From NCBI GenBank assembly GCA_039654915.1, contig CM077599.1, positions 67,260,501-67,324,500 of the forward strand: DNA of 64,000 nucleotides, given 5' to 3'. Of this stretch, positions 47,755-58,924 are shown one piece after another; position 1 is the stretch's first letter, and every line of letters starts with the position of its first letter. The DNA is from Aquilaria yunnanensis. Lineage: Eukaryota; Streptophyta; Magnoliopsida; Malvales; Thymelaeaceae. Below the pieces are notes generated by a model. It had not been told where the DNA came from. It was given only the letters and a program-made list of their open reading frames with translations, and made no database searches. Position numbers and translations under genes: made by a program.

Positions 47755-48050
47755 TGTTACATGTGCAAGCTAACGTGGATCTCACCAGGAGCCACCGTGG
47801 ATGTGTGCATGGGAAGAATGCCAGCTAGTCATGAATTTTTCTAAAAGGCTTATCATTTATGTTAGTTATGGTTGTTTTTGCTCTTTATTGTCTTTTAGTG
47901 GCATATTCTGATGTATTTAGGATAGTCCCTTCACCTAAATGAATTAGAAAAGAATTGTTCCGATTTTCTGTCTTCTTCTTACAATTTCTTCATTCGTTTC
48001 CCTTAGCTTCTAAGACCAACTTCCGTTGGGTTTCCTGAGCTAAGCTATCA
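47755..48050 (+). repeat. 3' LTR of chromovirus-like Gypsy
   Basis: TGTTACATGTGCAAGC to AGCTAAGCTATCA, preceded by a purine-rich stretch (AAGAAGGATGG). Confidence 0.92.
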
Positions 48051-48825
48051 GTGTATGTCCTCAACCTCTCTTCCTATGATGCCACATCTGAAAAGAACCT
48101 AGAAGAACCCATATCTTTTTAACTGAAAAATTAATCCACCAAGAAAAACTCGTTAGCTGTGAATGACCCAGTGCCATCACCGAAGTTGATTCCAATCCAG
48201 ATAAATGAGTTCATAAACATGGCGATATGCATTGACCTCATTCCTCAATGCCTTTATCCATAGCTCTATCTTTGCCAAGCCCGTGTAGTTATTCTTCCTT
48301 GTTGATCTATAATTCTCCCTCCATTTTGTTTTGGCCGCATCAACTCCACCAAACACTCATGCTCCCTTTCATTACTTCCACTGTTGCATCTCTGGCCGAA
48401 TTACACCTCACTTTTAATTTGACCAAAATTGGAGACTAGTTTTACTTAGCAGGAGATGACATTGGAAGCAAAGTAAGAGCAAATCAAAGCACACAGGAAG
48501 AAGGAGGAGTAGTTGGGTTAAACTTCTCAGCCTAACTCATTGTCGTGGTGGTGATGGTAAGGGAGGAGGAGCGATCTGATGAAAAGGATGAGTGGTACAA
48601 TGGGACAAATGGAAAAGTTTCAAGATATTTTTAGCAAAGGATAGAATTTTCAAGGGTAAAAACTAGTGTTTTCCTCTATTATCCTAGGCTGACATTGCAT
48701 TTTTTATCAAACATAATGACTTCTATCAAAAAAATGAGGTTAGGATATGCTACGAACAAAATGTAGGTTGAGATTATAACAGACACAAAATTAAAATGTT
48801 AGGGTTAATGTGTGTAATTAATCCC
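48051..48825. repeat. End of copy B, unique stretch and right TIR of the long-TIR element
   Basis: 48051-48228 continues copy B and ends ACATGGCGAT. 48229-48586 is single-copy here. 48587-48825 is the inverse of 41882-42150. Confidence 0.75.
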
Positions 48826-48834
48826 AACCGAGTT

Positions 48835-50559
48835 GCTAATAAATATTATAGAGAATATTAGGTTAAGGAAGTACATGTCACTACACAATTGAATATAGAA
48901 AAAATTAACTAAAAATGCTTTATTTTATAAAAATCTAATTAAATTTTAACATATAGAATTTTGTAGAGTTTTCAATAAAAGTTTTAGGAATGTGCACGAG
49001 TAACATTACTCACTATAAAAACCATTAGGTATAGTTTCTCTCTTGAAATCAACCTTCCAGGAGGATTCTGCAATACCCCCAAGAAAGTGGTCCTCTTGAC
49101 TCCCTCGATCACAGAAGGCCGGCTACACATTCTCCATTTGTCCTTTGTTTTGCATCATTTATCAAGACTTGTTTTGCTAGTTTTCAACACGTAATGAATC
49201 TTAAATTTTTTGTGTACATTGTCATATTTATTTGTATTGGATGCGGATTTATTACACAGGCATACCTAAGAATACGGATTTCTCGTGGGTCACGGAACGA
49301 TTAGATTTCTCACACTAACAAATACCTACAAGTGGCAAGTGCAAAAAAACCTATGGACATGGGCGGTAGGAAGAGATACCTACATCCGATCCGCCACATT
49401 TACATCTCTAATCTCAAGCAAATATAAGACATGGGTTTAGGTGGCGAAGTTGTTTAGAGGTCGGTCATTGGATTATTGGGAATATATCTGGTGTGCGAGC
49501 GGAAGTGCCGTTTTGTGGCGGTTTTGGCAGGGAAGAAAGGCTTGATTTGGAGCCACTCGTTCTTTGAGATTGACAAAAAAAAAAAAATTGTCTGAAAAAA
49601 TAGTACTAGTAGTTTAGTTCTTTGTGAAAATTTTCGTTTTGTTGGGACTGAGATAAATTTCAGACCTGGGCTAGAAAACATCTAAACTAAGCCCTATCAC
49701 TTTAATTTGTCCTTCTACGGATAAAGATTAAGGAAACAAAACTAATATTGGTTTTACAGTTTTAGTCCTCGTTTTTCTATTGGTTAATTGACATTTTAAG
49801 GTAGGTGGGTTGAGGAGGAAACCAAACTCACTATAAAAGTTGTCATTTTTCATCTTACTTATCAGAAATCCATCGGCCGATCCAGATTTTTTTATAAAAG
49901 ATGAGTCAAAAAAATATTTTTCTAAATTATAATTCTTATAAGTGAATTTAACCAATTTTAAGGATGAAACACAATGCATTTATCTTTAAATTTTTTTAAA
50001 AAGGAGACCCCACTCCTTACCAGCCCTCTTAATACCGCTACTAAGAAAGTCTAACAGGAACACTAAAAGTAAGACATGACACAAAATGTGAGACCTTACA
50101 AAAATGAAGTTGAGGTATGAGACCAACTTTGGATGGAATTATATAGCCTGCAAATGAATTTTAGCTCGAGTCTGGTGGGTTAGGCACCACCTCGAAGGTT
50201 CTTATTGGCTCTGCCTATAGCCTTTGTGGAAGATTAGATTTTCTTCAATAGTCATATCTTTCCCAGCTTCAATGTTGCTAGGTTATTAGACGGAATTAAG
50301 TGTTTGACCGTTTTGAGGAAATTTAGGGTTAATTTGTTGGAGAATGATAATTTGTTCTAATCGGAGCCGCTTTGAACCCTTCTGGTCTTACATCCATTGG
50401 ACGGTGTTTTGGGGCCGGGGAACGATTGACCTGAGGAGTTCGTGACCTTCCCACTCACGGGGCTGCTTCCTGTGTTGAGGCGGCCGTATCAAGTCTCGAG
50501 AATCATGTCTCTGAGTTGTTGTCCCATTGGAGAAAGAATCCATTCAATTCTAAAATTGT
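48835..50559. other. Intergenic DNA with possible old hAT-type fragment
   Basis: 49866-50046 has ends reminiscent of the hAT-type MITEs (CGGCCGATCCAGA and, inverted, AGTAGCGGTATTAAG) but no TSD. The short minus-strand frames at 49454-49979 are AT-rich and not convincing. Nothing else is recognised. Confidence 0.35.
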
Positions 50560-50775
50560 AATCACTTTTTATACAAGTTTTAAATTTTTTTTAAGTATTT
50601 TAAGAATGTGTAATCAGTTAGTTCTTAACCATTAGTTATCTGTTCTTGGATTAATTTTAGGACTAACTATTTATATATTTTGTAAGTTTTAAATTTTAAA
50701 TACAAATTTATAAAGGTTTAGGATTTAAATAAAAAATTTACAAAATAATTAGAACTTAAAATGGTCTTTCTTTTG
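50560..50775. mobile_element. Palindromic TIR element, family B copy 1
   Basis: Centre TAATCAGTTAGTTCTTAACC ... GGACTAACTATTTATAT resembles that of 51415-51648, and arms are inverted repeats of ATTTTAAGTxCT-type sequence. Non-coding. Confidence 0.45.
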
Positions 50776-51414
50776 ACTTTTGTTCCTTTGGTGTTTCAAA
50801 ACTTTTTGGGAAAATACTACTTTGTCTTTCTCTTTGTTTTCTTCCAAATGCTTTTCATAATTAACCCTTTATTTTCTTACAGTTAGAAAAATATATCTTT
50901 TCTTTTTCAAATTTTCCATAGAAGATAAAATACTTTCTTTTCTATTTATGCATTGAATGATAAAAAAATCACCTTTTATGGAGGATTTCTTTGTTGTCAT
51001 AGTTTGAATTAATGCAACGTTGGCTTGGCTTGGGGCATATCTAGCATACAAAATTGGTTCTTATTAAATAGGTCTAATTAATATTTTTTTTCAGTTTGGA
51101 AAAAATATTATCTTATTTACCTTTTTGAAAAATTTCTAAAGTCATTAACAAATTTCTTATTTTTATATGAGTTGGGTGGAAATTATTTTATAATGACTAA
51201 AAATATTTATTTTAGGATGTCTTTTGTTCTTTAAACTTTTAATCATTCTTTATGATATTCAAAAAAGTATTTTTTAATTTTTTTCTTGAAAATATATATA
51301 TTTTTATTTTTTATAAATTTGAAAATAAAAAATTATAACAAAAAACCTCTATAGTGAAAATTAAAAAATTGTAAGAAATTCTTACTTTGAAAAAATATTT
51401 TTCACGTTAAAGAG
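50776..51414. other. AT-rich spacer
   Basis: Very AT-rich; no gene or repeat recognised. Confidence 0.5.
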
Positions 51415-51648
51415 GAAATACCACTTTTAGTTCTAAATTTTTTACAACTATTCTCTTTAAGTTCTGAAACTTTATAAATTTCTATTTAAGTTCTGAAACT
51501 TACAAAATGTGTATACAGTTAGTAATAGAGTTAACTCTATAACAGATGGCTAATGATTTAGGACTAACTATTTACATGTTTTTTAAAGTGTTAGGACTCA
51601 AATAAGAAGTCATAAAAATTTTAGGACTAAATGTGTGCTTTCCCCCCC
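51415..51648. mobile_element. Palindromic TIR element, family B copy 2
   Basis: The left arm ACTTTTAGTTCTAAATTTTT and the inverse of the right arm ACATTTAGTCCTAAAATTTT match. The centre reads GTTAGTAATAGAGTTAACTC. Around 230 bp, non-coding. Confidence 0.55.
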
Positions 51649-52498
51649 TCCCTTTAGTTGGTAGGAGAGAAGTTATGGTTGTTAATCTACAACTTGGAAA
51701 CGGAATAGAAACAGTTAAATAAGAACAACTTGGAATATTATACGCCTGTTAAGGGAAGCAGTTGAAAGGACCACCAGTGCAAAAAATATACCGTTCAAGG
51801 CTCTAAGCACCTTGATCCAATGATCAAGGTTTGAAGGACATCAAGTGGAGATTGGAAATTCGAACCTCACATCTATCATTTTTTTCCTAAATACCACATA
51901 CGTTAGTTTTGTAGCCTTCTGGGTCTCCAAAAATACTGTTTAGATATTTATATACTTCATCAACCCTATACACCTGTACAAATATATTTCTCAATAATAT
52001 ACACACAGACACACATACATACATACACATATCTCAAGGGGAAATTTGCAGTGTTTCTTAGTTCAAGGACTGGTTTAGGTATTGATTTTCCTCTTTTTAT
52101 GGGTCAATTGAATTCTCCTCGCAATAAATTCTGGCTCAATTGGTATTGTTGTGAGCTGCTTACAAGGCCAGCGTGAATCAGCAAATCGGGTGGTTTGTTA
52201 ACTACTGTCACCGCAAACGTTTTGGTTGATGCTTGCAAGCAAACCATTGTCCCCGACCAGAAGCCCTCCTTTCCGGTTTCAGAAGCATGAATTTGATGGG
52301 TTTGGTCCTTCAGTCACGCACCTAAGATTTTTGTCTACCTTTCCCTTTCAAACAGTTAATTCTTGCTATAGATCAACAAATATTTAATAATAATCACAAA
52401 GTTAGTATAAACTCATCTGTTAAGCTATTATAGCTTATTAATTGCTTAAATTTAAGTTTATTTGATGACAACTCTATACGCTAATCTTTTGGGACATT
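51649..52498. other. Intergenic, no gene seen
   Basis: Includes a CA/CATA-rich microsatellite at 51999-52030. Remaining sequence is unassigned. Confidence 0.45.
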
Positions 52499-53062
52499 CA
52501 CTACAAGAGAAGAACTCATATGCGATGGAGGATTATGTCACAAAATTGTCAGAAAAGCCTTAACTGTGAGATCTAAAATTGTCGCACAAAAACATGGAAA
52601 ATTCTTGTGCCACAGCTAGAAATCATTGCAGAAACATCATTGAACTGCGGCTGTTTTAATTGTCACAAATCTGCAATAATTCTACAATGACAAGTGTGCG
52701 ATGATAAAAGATACTACCTCCGTCCCATTTTAGTTGAAACATTTTTCTGGCACGAAGATTAAGGTGTATGTAATTTGTGTTATTTTTTTATATAGTAAAA
52801 GTTTAAATAATGATTAAAAAAAAGATTCTTTTTTGGGTTTTGTGCAGTGAGAGATTGAGTGAAGATTAAAAAAAAAGTCTTTATTGGGTTTCGTGTAAAA
52901 TGATAATTTAATTGTTTAAACTTTTTCAAAAGAGGAAACGTTTTAACCTTTTGGAACTTCCAAAAAAGGAATACGTTTCAAGTAAATTGGGATGGAGGGA
53001 GTATTACAAACATTGTCATTACTGTGACAATTATTTATTGTGGCGTAATTCCCATGATAGTG
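52499..53062. mobile_element. CACTA-like MITE with a Stowaway MITE inside
   Basis: The left end CACTACAAGAGAAGAACTC is the classical CACTA terminus. The right end, inverted, reads CACTATCATGGGAATTACG. Both sides carry TGTCACAAAATTGTC / TTGTCACAGTAATGAC subterminal repeats. The 3-bp flanks (ATT, CAG) do not match. A Stowaway-like MITE occupies 52714-53001. Confidence 0.55.
52714..53001. mobile_element. Stowaway-like MITE
   Basis: CTACCTCCGTCCCATTTTAG ... AATTGGGATGGAGGGAG between TA dinucleotides; ends are inverted copies over about 14 bp with one or two mismatches. Confidence 0.88.
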
Positions 53063-53710
53063 CAGCTTTTTAACTGTTAGTCACTAATTTGAGTCAATTT
53101 GAGTCACTAATCTGAAAAAGAGATTTTAACTAAGAAAGGATTGGTAAAGATGAGTTTGATGAAGGTTTTGTACTAGTTATGCCATGGCCATGGAGCATTT
53201 TCGGGCTGATGTTTACATATGGCACACATTTTTGCACAGCATCACTGCTGCCTGTGAAGGTGAAGGAGTGAAAACGGTGACCAAAGTGTTAAATTTTTAA
53301 GTTTAAGGATACTAGGAACAGAATCAAAAAAATATAAAAACTAGAGTTGTTATTTCTATCAAGATTTATTATTAATTCATATCATGTCAACATTTTTCAT
53401 CAAAATCAATGGTAGAACTAATGAAAATGACCCAATTGGAACTCATAATATGAGGTAAAGGATTTTAATAGAACAACCTTAAACTTAGATACCAATTTAA
53501 GACATAGAAATAAGTTAAGGGATCATGTGTGGATTTGACCCAAAACTTTAGAAATTTGGTCACAATAAAAAATGTTTTGTGGTATAATGTGAGATTTTTC
53601 CATTTAAAAGCTGATCTTACTAGTTTTCCTAGTAGTTCAACAGTAATTTAAGATTTAAATTTGATTAAGTTTTAGGAATTGTAATTAACACCTTGACGAC
53701 GAGTAGCTGA
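53063..53710. other. Intergenic, no gene seen
   Basis: AT-rich; no recognisable frame or repeat. Confidence 0.5.
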
Positions 53711-53720
53711 TTTCTCTATA

Positions 53721-55055
53721 GGGGAAATTACCAAAACCCCCTCGAGGTTTAGTAAACCAAAACTTGTGTCATCACTTTTTCAAATACCCACATTTACCCC
53801 CACAAAAACTGTTTCCTCACTTTTTCAAATACCTACATGTACCCCCTCAAAAGCCTAACAAACCTACACTTACACCTTCCACTGTTAACATACCTAAACT
53901 TACCTTCATTTATCCCCTCCACTGAAAAGCGAAAAGGCTTATTTTTTCCTCCCAACCTTATTTCATAAAAAATTTGCTCCCCGAACTTCTGTATCTGACA
54001 ATCTACTTATCTTTAACTAGACCCGCCATGCGTGTTGCTCGAACATGTCAAATACCATCGAAGCTTGATTCAGAAAAAGTATGCCTAGATCTGCTATTCT
54101 ACACTTAATTTTGTCTCCGCCCCCATTGACAGAGCATCACTGTCAATGTCATAGACCATCATCCCAGCCAAGCGGGATGACTATAGATCTGAGTTGCAGG
54201 CCTCAGGATTGAAGTCGGTGGAGTTGTTGCCCTTATTATCTTTATGCGATTATAATTGGGGCTTTTGGGGTCGTCAATAAAAGGATATGTGTCTATACTT
54301 TTGCCAAAAATGGAGGATCAAGATTTGACGTCTTCGGTGTTGTCCTCCACTGTTGCCAACCCTGTCCTTGGATTTAACTTCCTCGGCGTTGCCATTAACT
54401 ACCTCTGCGATTTTGTCTCCCTCCGCATCAATCACTATGGTCATCTCCATTTTGGAGATCTTTGGCGGCTCCAAGCTATCCTTCAATGGGTACTATGTCA
54501 GGATCATTACCATTGCGGCAATTAAAATGCTCAATATCCATTCATTGAGTCACTCCCTCAAACTCGAAAAGGGTCTGCCTTTGGGCAACCAACTTGGTTC
54601 CATCATCACATTAGTTGCGGCAATGGGAAGGGAAACCATGGATAAAGCTGGAGGGTATTGTGGGTAGTGAGAGAAACCATTGAAAGAGTGAATGAAAGAA
54701 AAGGATGAGTTTTCTGGTAATGAGTTTGCAGGAAATGGTGTTATTGTTCCAGCTGAAGATGACAAACTAGTTCAGGAAGTACCAGAAATCATGGCGCCAT
54801 TTTAGGGGTAAAACGAGTTTAGAGAGATGGGGAGGGATGAAGGAAAACGGGTGCAAGGTTTGGGGGGGAAAAGTTGTCGAGTGAAGAAGGCTAGGAGGAT
54901 AAAATGAATATTTCTTTTTTTTCTTAGGAGTTAATGTTGGAGGATAAGTATAGCTGTATAGGTACACTAACTTTTGAGCGGGGAATGTTGTTATTTGAAA
55001 CAGTAAGGACAAAAGTGTAGGCTAACTAAATTTGAAGGGGGTTTTGGTAATTTTC
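53721..55055. mobile_element. Long-TIR MULE-like non-autonomous element with 10-bp TSD
   Basis: Flanked by TTTCTCTATA at 53711-53720 and 55056-55065, a perfect duplication in the 9-11 bp range of Mutator-like elements. The ends read GGGGAAATTACCAAAACCCC and, inverted, GAAAATTACCAAAACCCCCT. The inverted similarity continues for around 150-200 bp with decay (CACTTTTTCAAATACC against TTACTGTTTCAAATAAC). The 1.0 kb interior is less AT-rich than the surroundings and has short overlapping frames on both strands without a recognised domain, so it could be captured host DNA. Confidence 0.82.
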
Positions 55056-55126
55056 TTTCTCTATATGTTCACTTTAGTGTGCTTCAGCTTGAAGTATAGG
55101 TTTGGCCACAGAAACTTAAATACATA

Positions 55127-55449
55127 CTTATTCTATCCAAAAAGCGATGATAAGTATTTTTTGTTAAGCTATCCCAAAAAGAATAAGTTGTTTTCTTTTT
55201 AAAAAAAAATTTAAAATTTAATTTACTTAACTCTCATTATTTAAGCAATTTCTTCACAAAACCCAAAAATTGCATAACCCAAAATAGAATCGTTTTTTTT
55301 TTTAATCCTCATTTAAACACTTACTACACAAAATTCAAATTTTTGTTTATTTTAGCTTCAAGAATAAAAATGTAAATAATAACATAAATTACATATATCT
55401 TAACTTCTGGGCCTAAAGAAATGCATAATCCAATATAGGACATCAGGAG
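55127..55449. mobile_element. Stowaway-like MITE, ends decayed
   Basis: Begins CTTATTCTATCCAAAAAG after TA and ends ACATCAGGAG before TA. In inverted orientation it follows the 29721 copy through AGTTAAGATATATGTAATTT and TCTTGAAGCTAAAATAA. Confidence 0.72.
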
Positions 55450-55727
55450 TAATCAATTAGCTAACAATTTTTTTAATTGTTGCAATTGCATCACTGAATT
55501 TCAAATAATTACAGTTACATCACTCTATTTTATTTTTTTGTGCTAAAATTATTAAAATATTAAAATAGATATTCTCTCTTGTCCTTCAAGGATTCATTGG
55601 AAAATAGTGTTTAAGATTAACATTAAATATTGCGATAATTTATTAACGGATATGATAACTTTTACAACCTTTAACACTAAAAGGTACAATTTGACAACTT
55701 TTTTACTCTAATGTTAAGTAAGGCTGT

Positions 55728-56117
55728 AAACAAACCGAATAAACATAAATGAGCCCTGTTCGTATTTGTTCATTTAATTTTAATCAAACATGAACATTAA
55801 AATAAATAATAAATGAACACATTTTCTTTGTTCATTTGTTTATAAATGAATTTGTTCGTATTTGTTCATTAACAATATAATTGTTGTAAATCAAAAAAAC
55901 TGAAGAAACGAATGCATTCATGAACGCCATTAAATGAACATATTTGTGAATAATATAAATAAATGTGTTTGTGAACAACATAATAAATGTAAATGAAAAA
56001 AATGAACAAAAGCAAAACATTACAAATAAATGAACTTGCAAAAATAAATAAATGAGTAAACGAACAGACAAATAAATAGACAAACAAATAAACAAATATA
56101 AACAAATATTAACTAAA
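55728..56117. repeat. Degenerate short-motif repeat (TTTGTTCATTTGTTT / AAATGAACAAA)
   Basis: Permutations of GAACA, AAATGAAC and AAACAAATAAA occur dozens of times on both strands, first as GTTCATTTGTTT and later as AAACAAATAAACAAA. The long minus-strand frame here (56224-55832) is an effect of the repeat and is not a gene. A similar wording is known from plant MITEs, but no termini were identified. Confidence 0.6.
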
Positions 56118-56762
56118 CTATTCATAAACATAACCAAACTCACTTTTTTTTTTGTAGTTAAATCGGTTATCCAAATATACGTTTGAGGTTTATTGGCCAC
56201 TAATAATCGCGAGGAAGGACACATTGGCCACTATAAAAATCAATATCCAAAATATATTGTCATCTTATGGAATATTTTATTAGATTTAGTGATTTGCATG
56301 GATGGTTGAGTAAAACAACATAACATGTAAGCAAAAAGGTTGCTAAGATGGACTCAAAAAGGTTGCTAAGATGGACCTGGTGTCCTCCAGAAATTTAAAC
56401 TCATCCGGACCCCTTTCGAAGTGCGCAGAACATTTGGGCACTATGAAATTATCTGTAGACATTGACCATGCTTCAATGCTACAGAGCTCCTCGATAACTG
56501 TTCTCACTAATTCTTCAAAGGTTCTCCAGGCGACATTCGGATCACTAGCTTTAAGCCTGAACTTTGCTTGTATGGTCCCTCAAGTCATGAATTTGTTGGA
56601 TTCTATCCCTTGGTGTTCTGTGATTGTGGTTCCTAGGTGAAAAATTCTCCTAACTCACCAACTTGCTGCATTTCTTCTTTCCTAGCTCTTTATATATATG
56701 TATTTTTTTTCTAATTACATAAAAAAAAAAACGGACGAGATCAATATTAGTCGGGGACAATT
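56118..56762. other. Intergenic, no convincing gene
   Basis: A + strand frame at 56371-56640 has normal amino-acid composition (KVLQATFGSLALSLNFAC) but no recognised domain or splice context. It could be a remnant. Confidence 0.35.
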
Positions 56763-57350
56763 AAGGGCGGAGCTATTCATATTTGAGTGGGGGCAAATGA
56801 CCCCACTAAACTTTGGTCAAATTATTGACATGGAGCACAAACGTCAGTTAAATATCAATTATGACCCCACTGAAAATTTTCCTTGACCTCAGTCAACAAA
56901 CAATAGCATAGTTAGTGAGTGATATTTATTGATATTAAATGATCTACTTGTATTTTTCGGTCAATTTATTCTAAAATGAGGGACCAAAATACGTTTCAAC
57001 CTTATATAGCCCAAACTCTAGCCTCCCAAATCCAAACTGATTTTTCAACATGGTTCTAGGTCTAATTACTAAAAGAATACATTTTAAAAACAAAAGTAAA
57101 AGTAGTACAAAAGGCCTTTTTAATATTTCCTTTTGTATTACCGTAAAAAATATTTATTTTAGCATTTACTTCCCATGTCCCCTCAATTATATGCTATGAA
57201 ATCTCATCTAGTTATAAATGTAATATTACTATTTTTAGCAATAATATATTTTACCATTAATTAGTACATTCTTCATTGCACAAAAACAAAAGATAATAGT
57301 GGTATATTTTTAGTTACCCCACTGGCATAATTTGCTGTCTCCGCGCCTGT
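56763..57350. mobile_element. hAT-type non-autonomous element with 8-bp TSD
   Basis: GGACAATT is present on both sides (56755-56762 and 57351-57358). The ends read AAGGGCGGAGCTATTC and, inverted, ACAGGCGCGGAGACAGC, with an internal GTGGGG(GCAAA) motif on both sides. 588 bp without transposase. Confidence 0.82.
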
Positions 57351-57358
57351 GGACAATT

Positions 57359-58130
57359 ACTCCAATTTCACCATTTAAGAGTAGAATATTTGGGATACGC
57401 CGTTGGAAAAAAAAATAGCAACAAAAAAATTCACTAATGCTTCCCCCCTATTCAGTTAAGCCACTGAACATTTATTTTGCTCCAAGTGACCACTAAACTT
57501 AAGAAGTTCACCTAAATGGACCACTAGCATTAAAAGTTGTACCAATTCTACCACTCTTGTTGAATTTTCTTGACTTTCAGGAGACACCACCTGGCAATTT
57601 GCAATTACATGTGGTGTTTACACCGCTAATATGTTGGCGTTGCTAATTCTCGTGGCCACTGCCGTCCGGCACGAGATCCTCACCAAGCACAAGCAGTTCT
57701 TTGATACAGTAACATAATGAAAAATTGGAAATATTGCCAATTTTTCAATCTACGTCTGGCCAAAAACAAGATGGAATGATATGTAATAGTAAATTATTTA
57801 GTAATAATAATAATAATAATAATAATACCTATCCGCTCCAAAGCGGTTTGATTTGATGTAGAAATTAAGGAAGTGAAAAAAGTTAATGTGTTAGTTTTCA
57901 CTTTTATCCTTAATTTGTTTATACTTAAATCATGAAACTCAAAAAAATAAATATTTTAAAGGATAGTATGTAATTTACTAAATATGAAATATTATAGATA
58001 TTTAATATTATTTAAAATAAAATATGCTGTAGTAATTTTGAAATAAAAAAATAATAGTAAAATGAATTGTTGCTCACTTATGCACTTTTGTGCCCAATTG
58101 TGTACCGCAAAAAGGTTCTGGCATCCCCGA
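57359..58130. other. Intergenic upstream of XTH, no gene
   Basis: Contains an AAT microsatellite at 57802-57827. 57440-57560 has ACTAAACTT/CCACTxxxC phrases like MULE-type ends, but no partner was found. Confidence 0.4.
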
Positions 58131-58138
58131 CCCCGAGG

Positions 58139-58311
58139 CAGTGGCGGAGAGGGGGCAATTGCCCCCACTGAATTTTGGCAGAATTATATATTTAGTATTG
58201 TATTGTCAACAAAATTTGTAACTTGACCCTATAAATTTTAAAATTTACATTTATATATTATAAAAAAATTATCATTACCCCCACTAATAATTTTTTCTGG
58301 CTCCGCCCTTG
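58139..58311. mobile_element. hAT-type MITE with perfect 8-bp TSD
   Basis: CCCCGAGG duplicated at 58131-58138 and 58312-58319. The ends read CAGTGGCGGAGAGGGGGC and, inverted, CAAGGGCGGAGCCAG, both followed by GCxCCCAC / AGTGGGGG. 173 bp, about 1.2 kb upstream of the XTH start codon. Confidence 0.9.
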
Positions 58312-58688
58312 CCCCGAGGGGAATGAAAATGGGTGCCCTACTCATGCAATCATTGCCTGCAGGGTCATTGGAATTTTGAAGGTATCAAATAAATTCAACA
58401 ATTTATGGATGAAACTCCGACACAGACAAAATTGGCAGTTGATGGGCTCACACCAGTATCATGAATGAAACTTCCATAAATTCCCCAATATCCAAATCCC
58501 CTCATCCTTTGCAGCTTTGCTTGCTCAAGGTGATAAAAAAAACTAACCCAATAATTACAAGAATAAAATTAAAAAGAAAATGAAAATGAAAAGAAAATAT
58601 GCATATAATATACTAAATTTTTTTACTTTTGTGTAGTGAGAGTTTAAATGAAAATTATAAAAAAAATCTTTTATTGAGTTTTCTATTA

Positions 58689-58922
58689 CTCCCTCCGTCC
58701 CGATTTCTTTGAACCATTTGACTTTTTAGGCTAGTTTGACTTGAATTTTTTTATATTATTGATTGTTAGAAAAAAATTAAAAAAATATATTTAAAAACTA
58801 TAGATCTTGATTTATCATTCACACATAAAATTTTTTCGTTTATATGTTAAAATGTCTAAAATAAAAAATCATAGATTAATTGGTAAAACGTGAATGGTGC
58901 AAAGAATTTGGGACGGAGGGAG
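58689..58922. mobile_element. Stowaway-like MITE, well preserved
   Basis: CTCCCTCCGTCCCGATTTCT ... AATTTGGGACGGAGGGAG between TA duplications (58687-58688 and 58923-58924). The perfect inverted 14-bp ends suggest a young copy. It lies inside an older MITE whose halves are at about 58610-58688 and 58925-59052. Confidence 0.93.
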
Positions 58923-58924
58923 TA

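Larger units (their letters stand above)
42947..48050 (+). mobile_element. Small chromovirus-like Gypsy retrotransposon, decayed
   Basis: 5.1 kb with LTRs of 284 and 296 bp. Coding is on the + strand in the order gag, protease, RT, RNase H, integrase, with chromodomain-like sequence at the end. The primer-binding site is TGGTATTAGAGC at 43232-43243, one base off the initiator-Met type. Flanks GCGCA and GTGTA differ only by two C/T changes, and the corresponding site in copy A reads GTGCA. The small size, short LTRs and C-terminal chromodomain fit the Reina-type chromoviruses, which is an inference. All domains have stops or mutations. Confidence 0.9.
41882..48825. mobile_element. Long-TIR (MULE-like) non-autonomous element containing a Gypsy
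   Basis: The left end GGGGTTAGTTA and the inverted right end GGGATTAATTA begin inverted repeats of about 270 bp (41882-42150 and 48587-48825). They share AACATTTTAATTTTGT, CAACCTACATTTTGTTCGTA, GGAAAACACTAGTTTT and CCATTTG. Flanks AACTGAGTG and AACCGAGTT agree at 7 of 9 bases, the TSD size of Mutator-like elements. The left part (with about 25 bp of flank) is repeated in tandem, and a chromovirus-like Gypsy sits in the second copy. No transposase is encoded, so it would depend on another element. Confidence 0.65.

Noticed and set aside
54256..54667. Overlapping frames inside the MULE-like element as a real gene
   Set aside because: Frames on both strands are short and unrelated to known families. 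Captured gene sequence is possible, but none is identified.
55832..56224. 130-residue minus-strand frame with hydrophobic composition
   Set aside because: It is produced by the repeated GAACAAAT-type words; the Phe/Leu/Tyr richness follows from the repeat.
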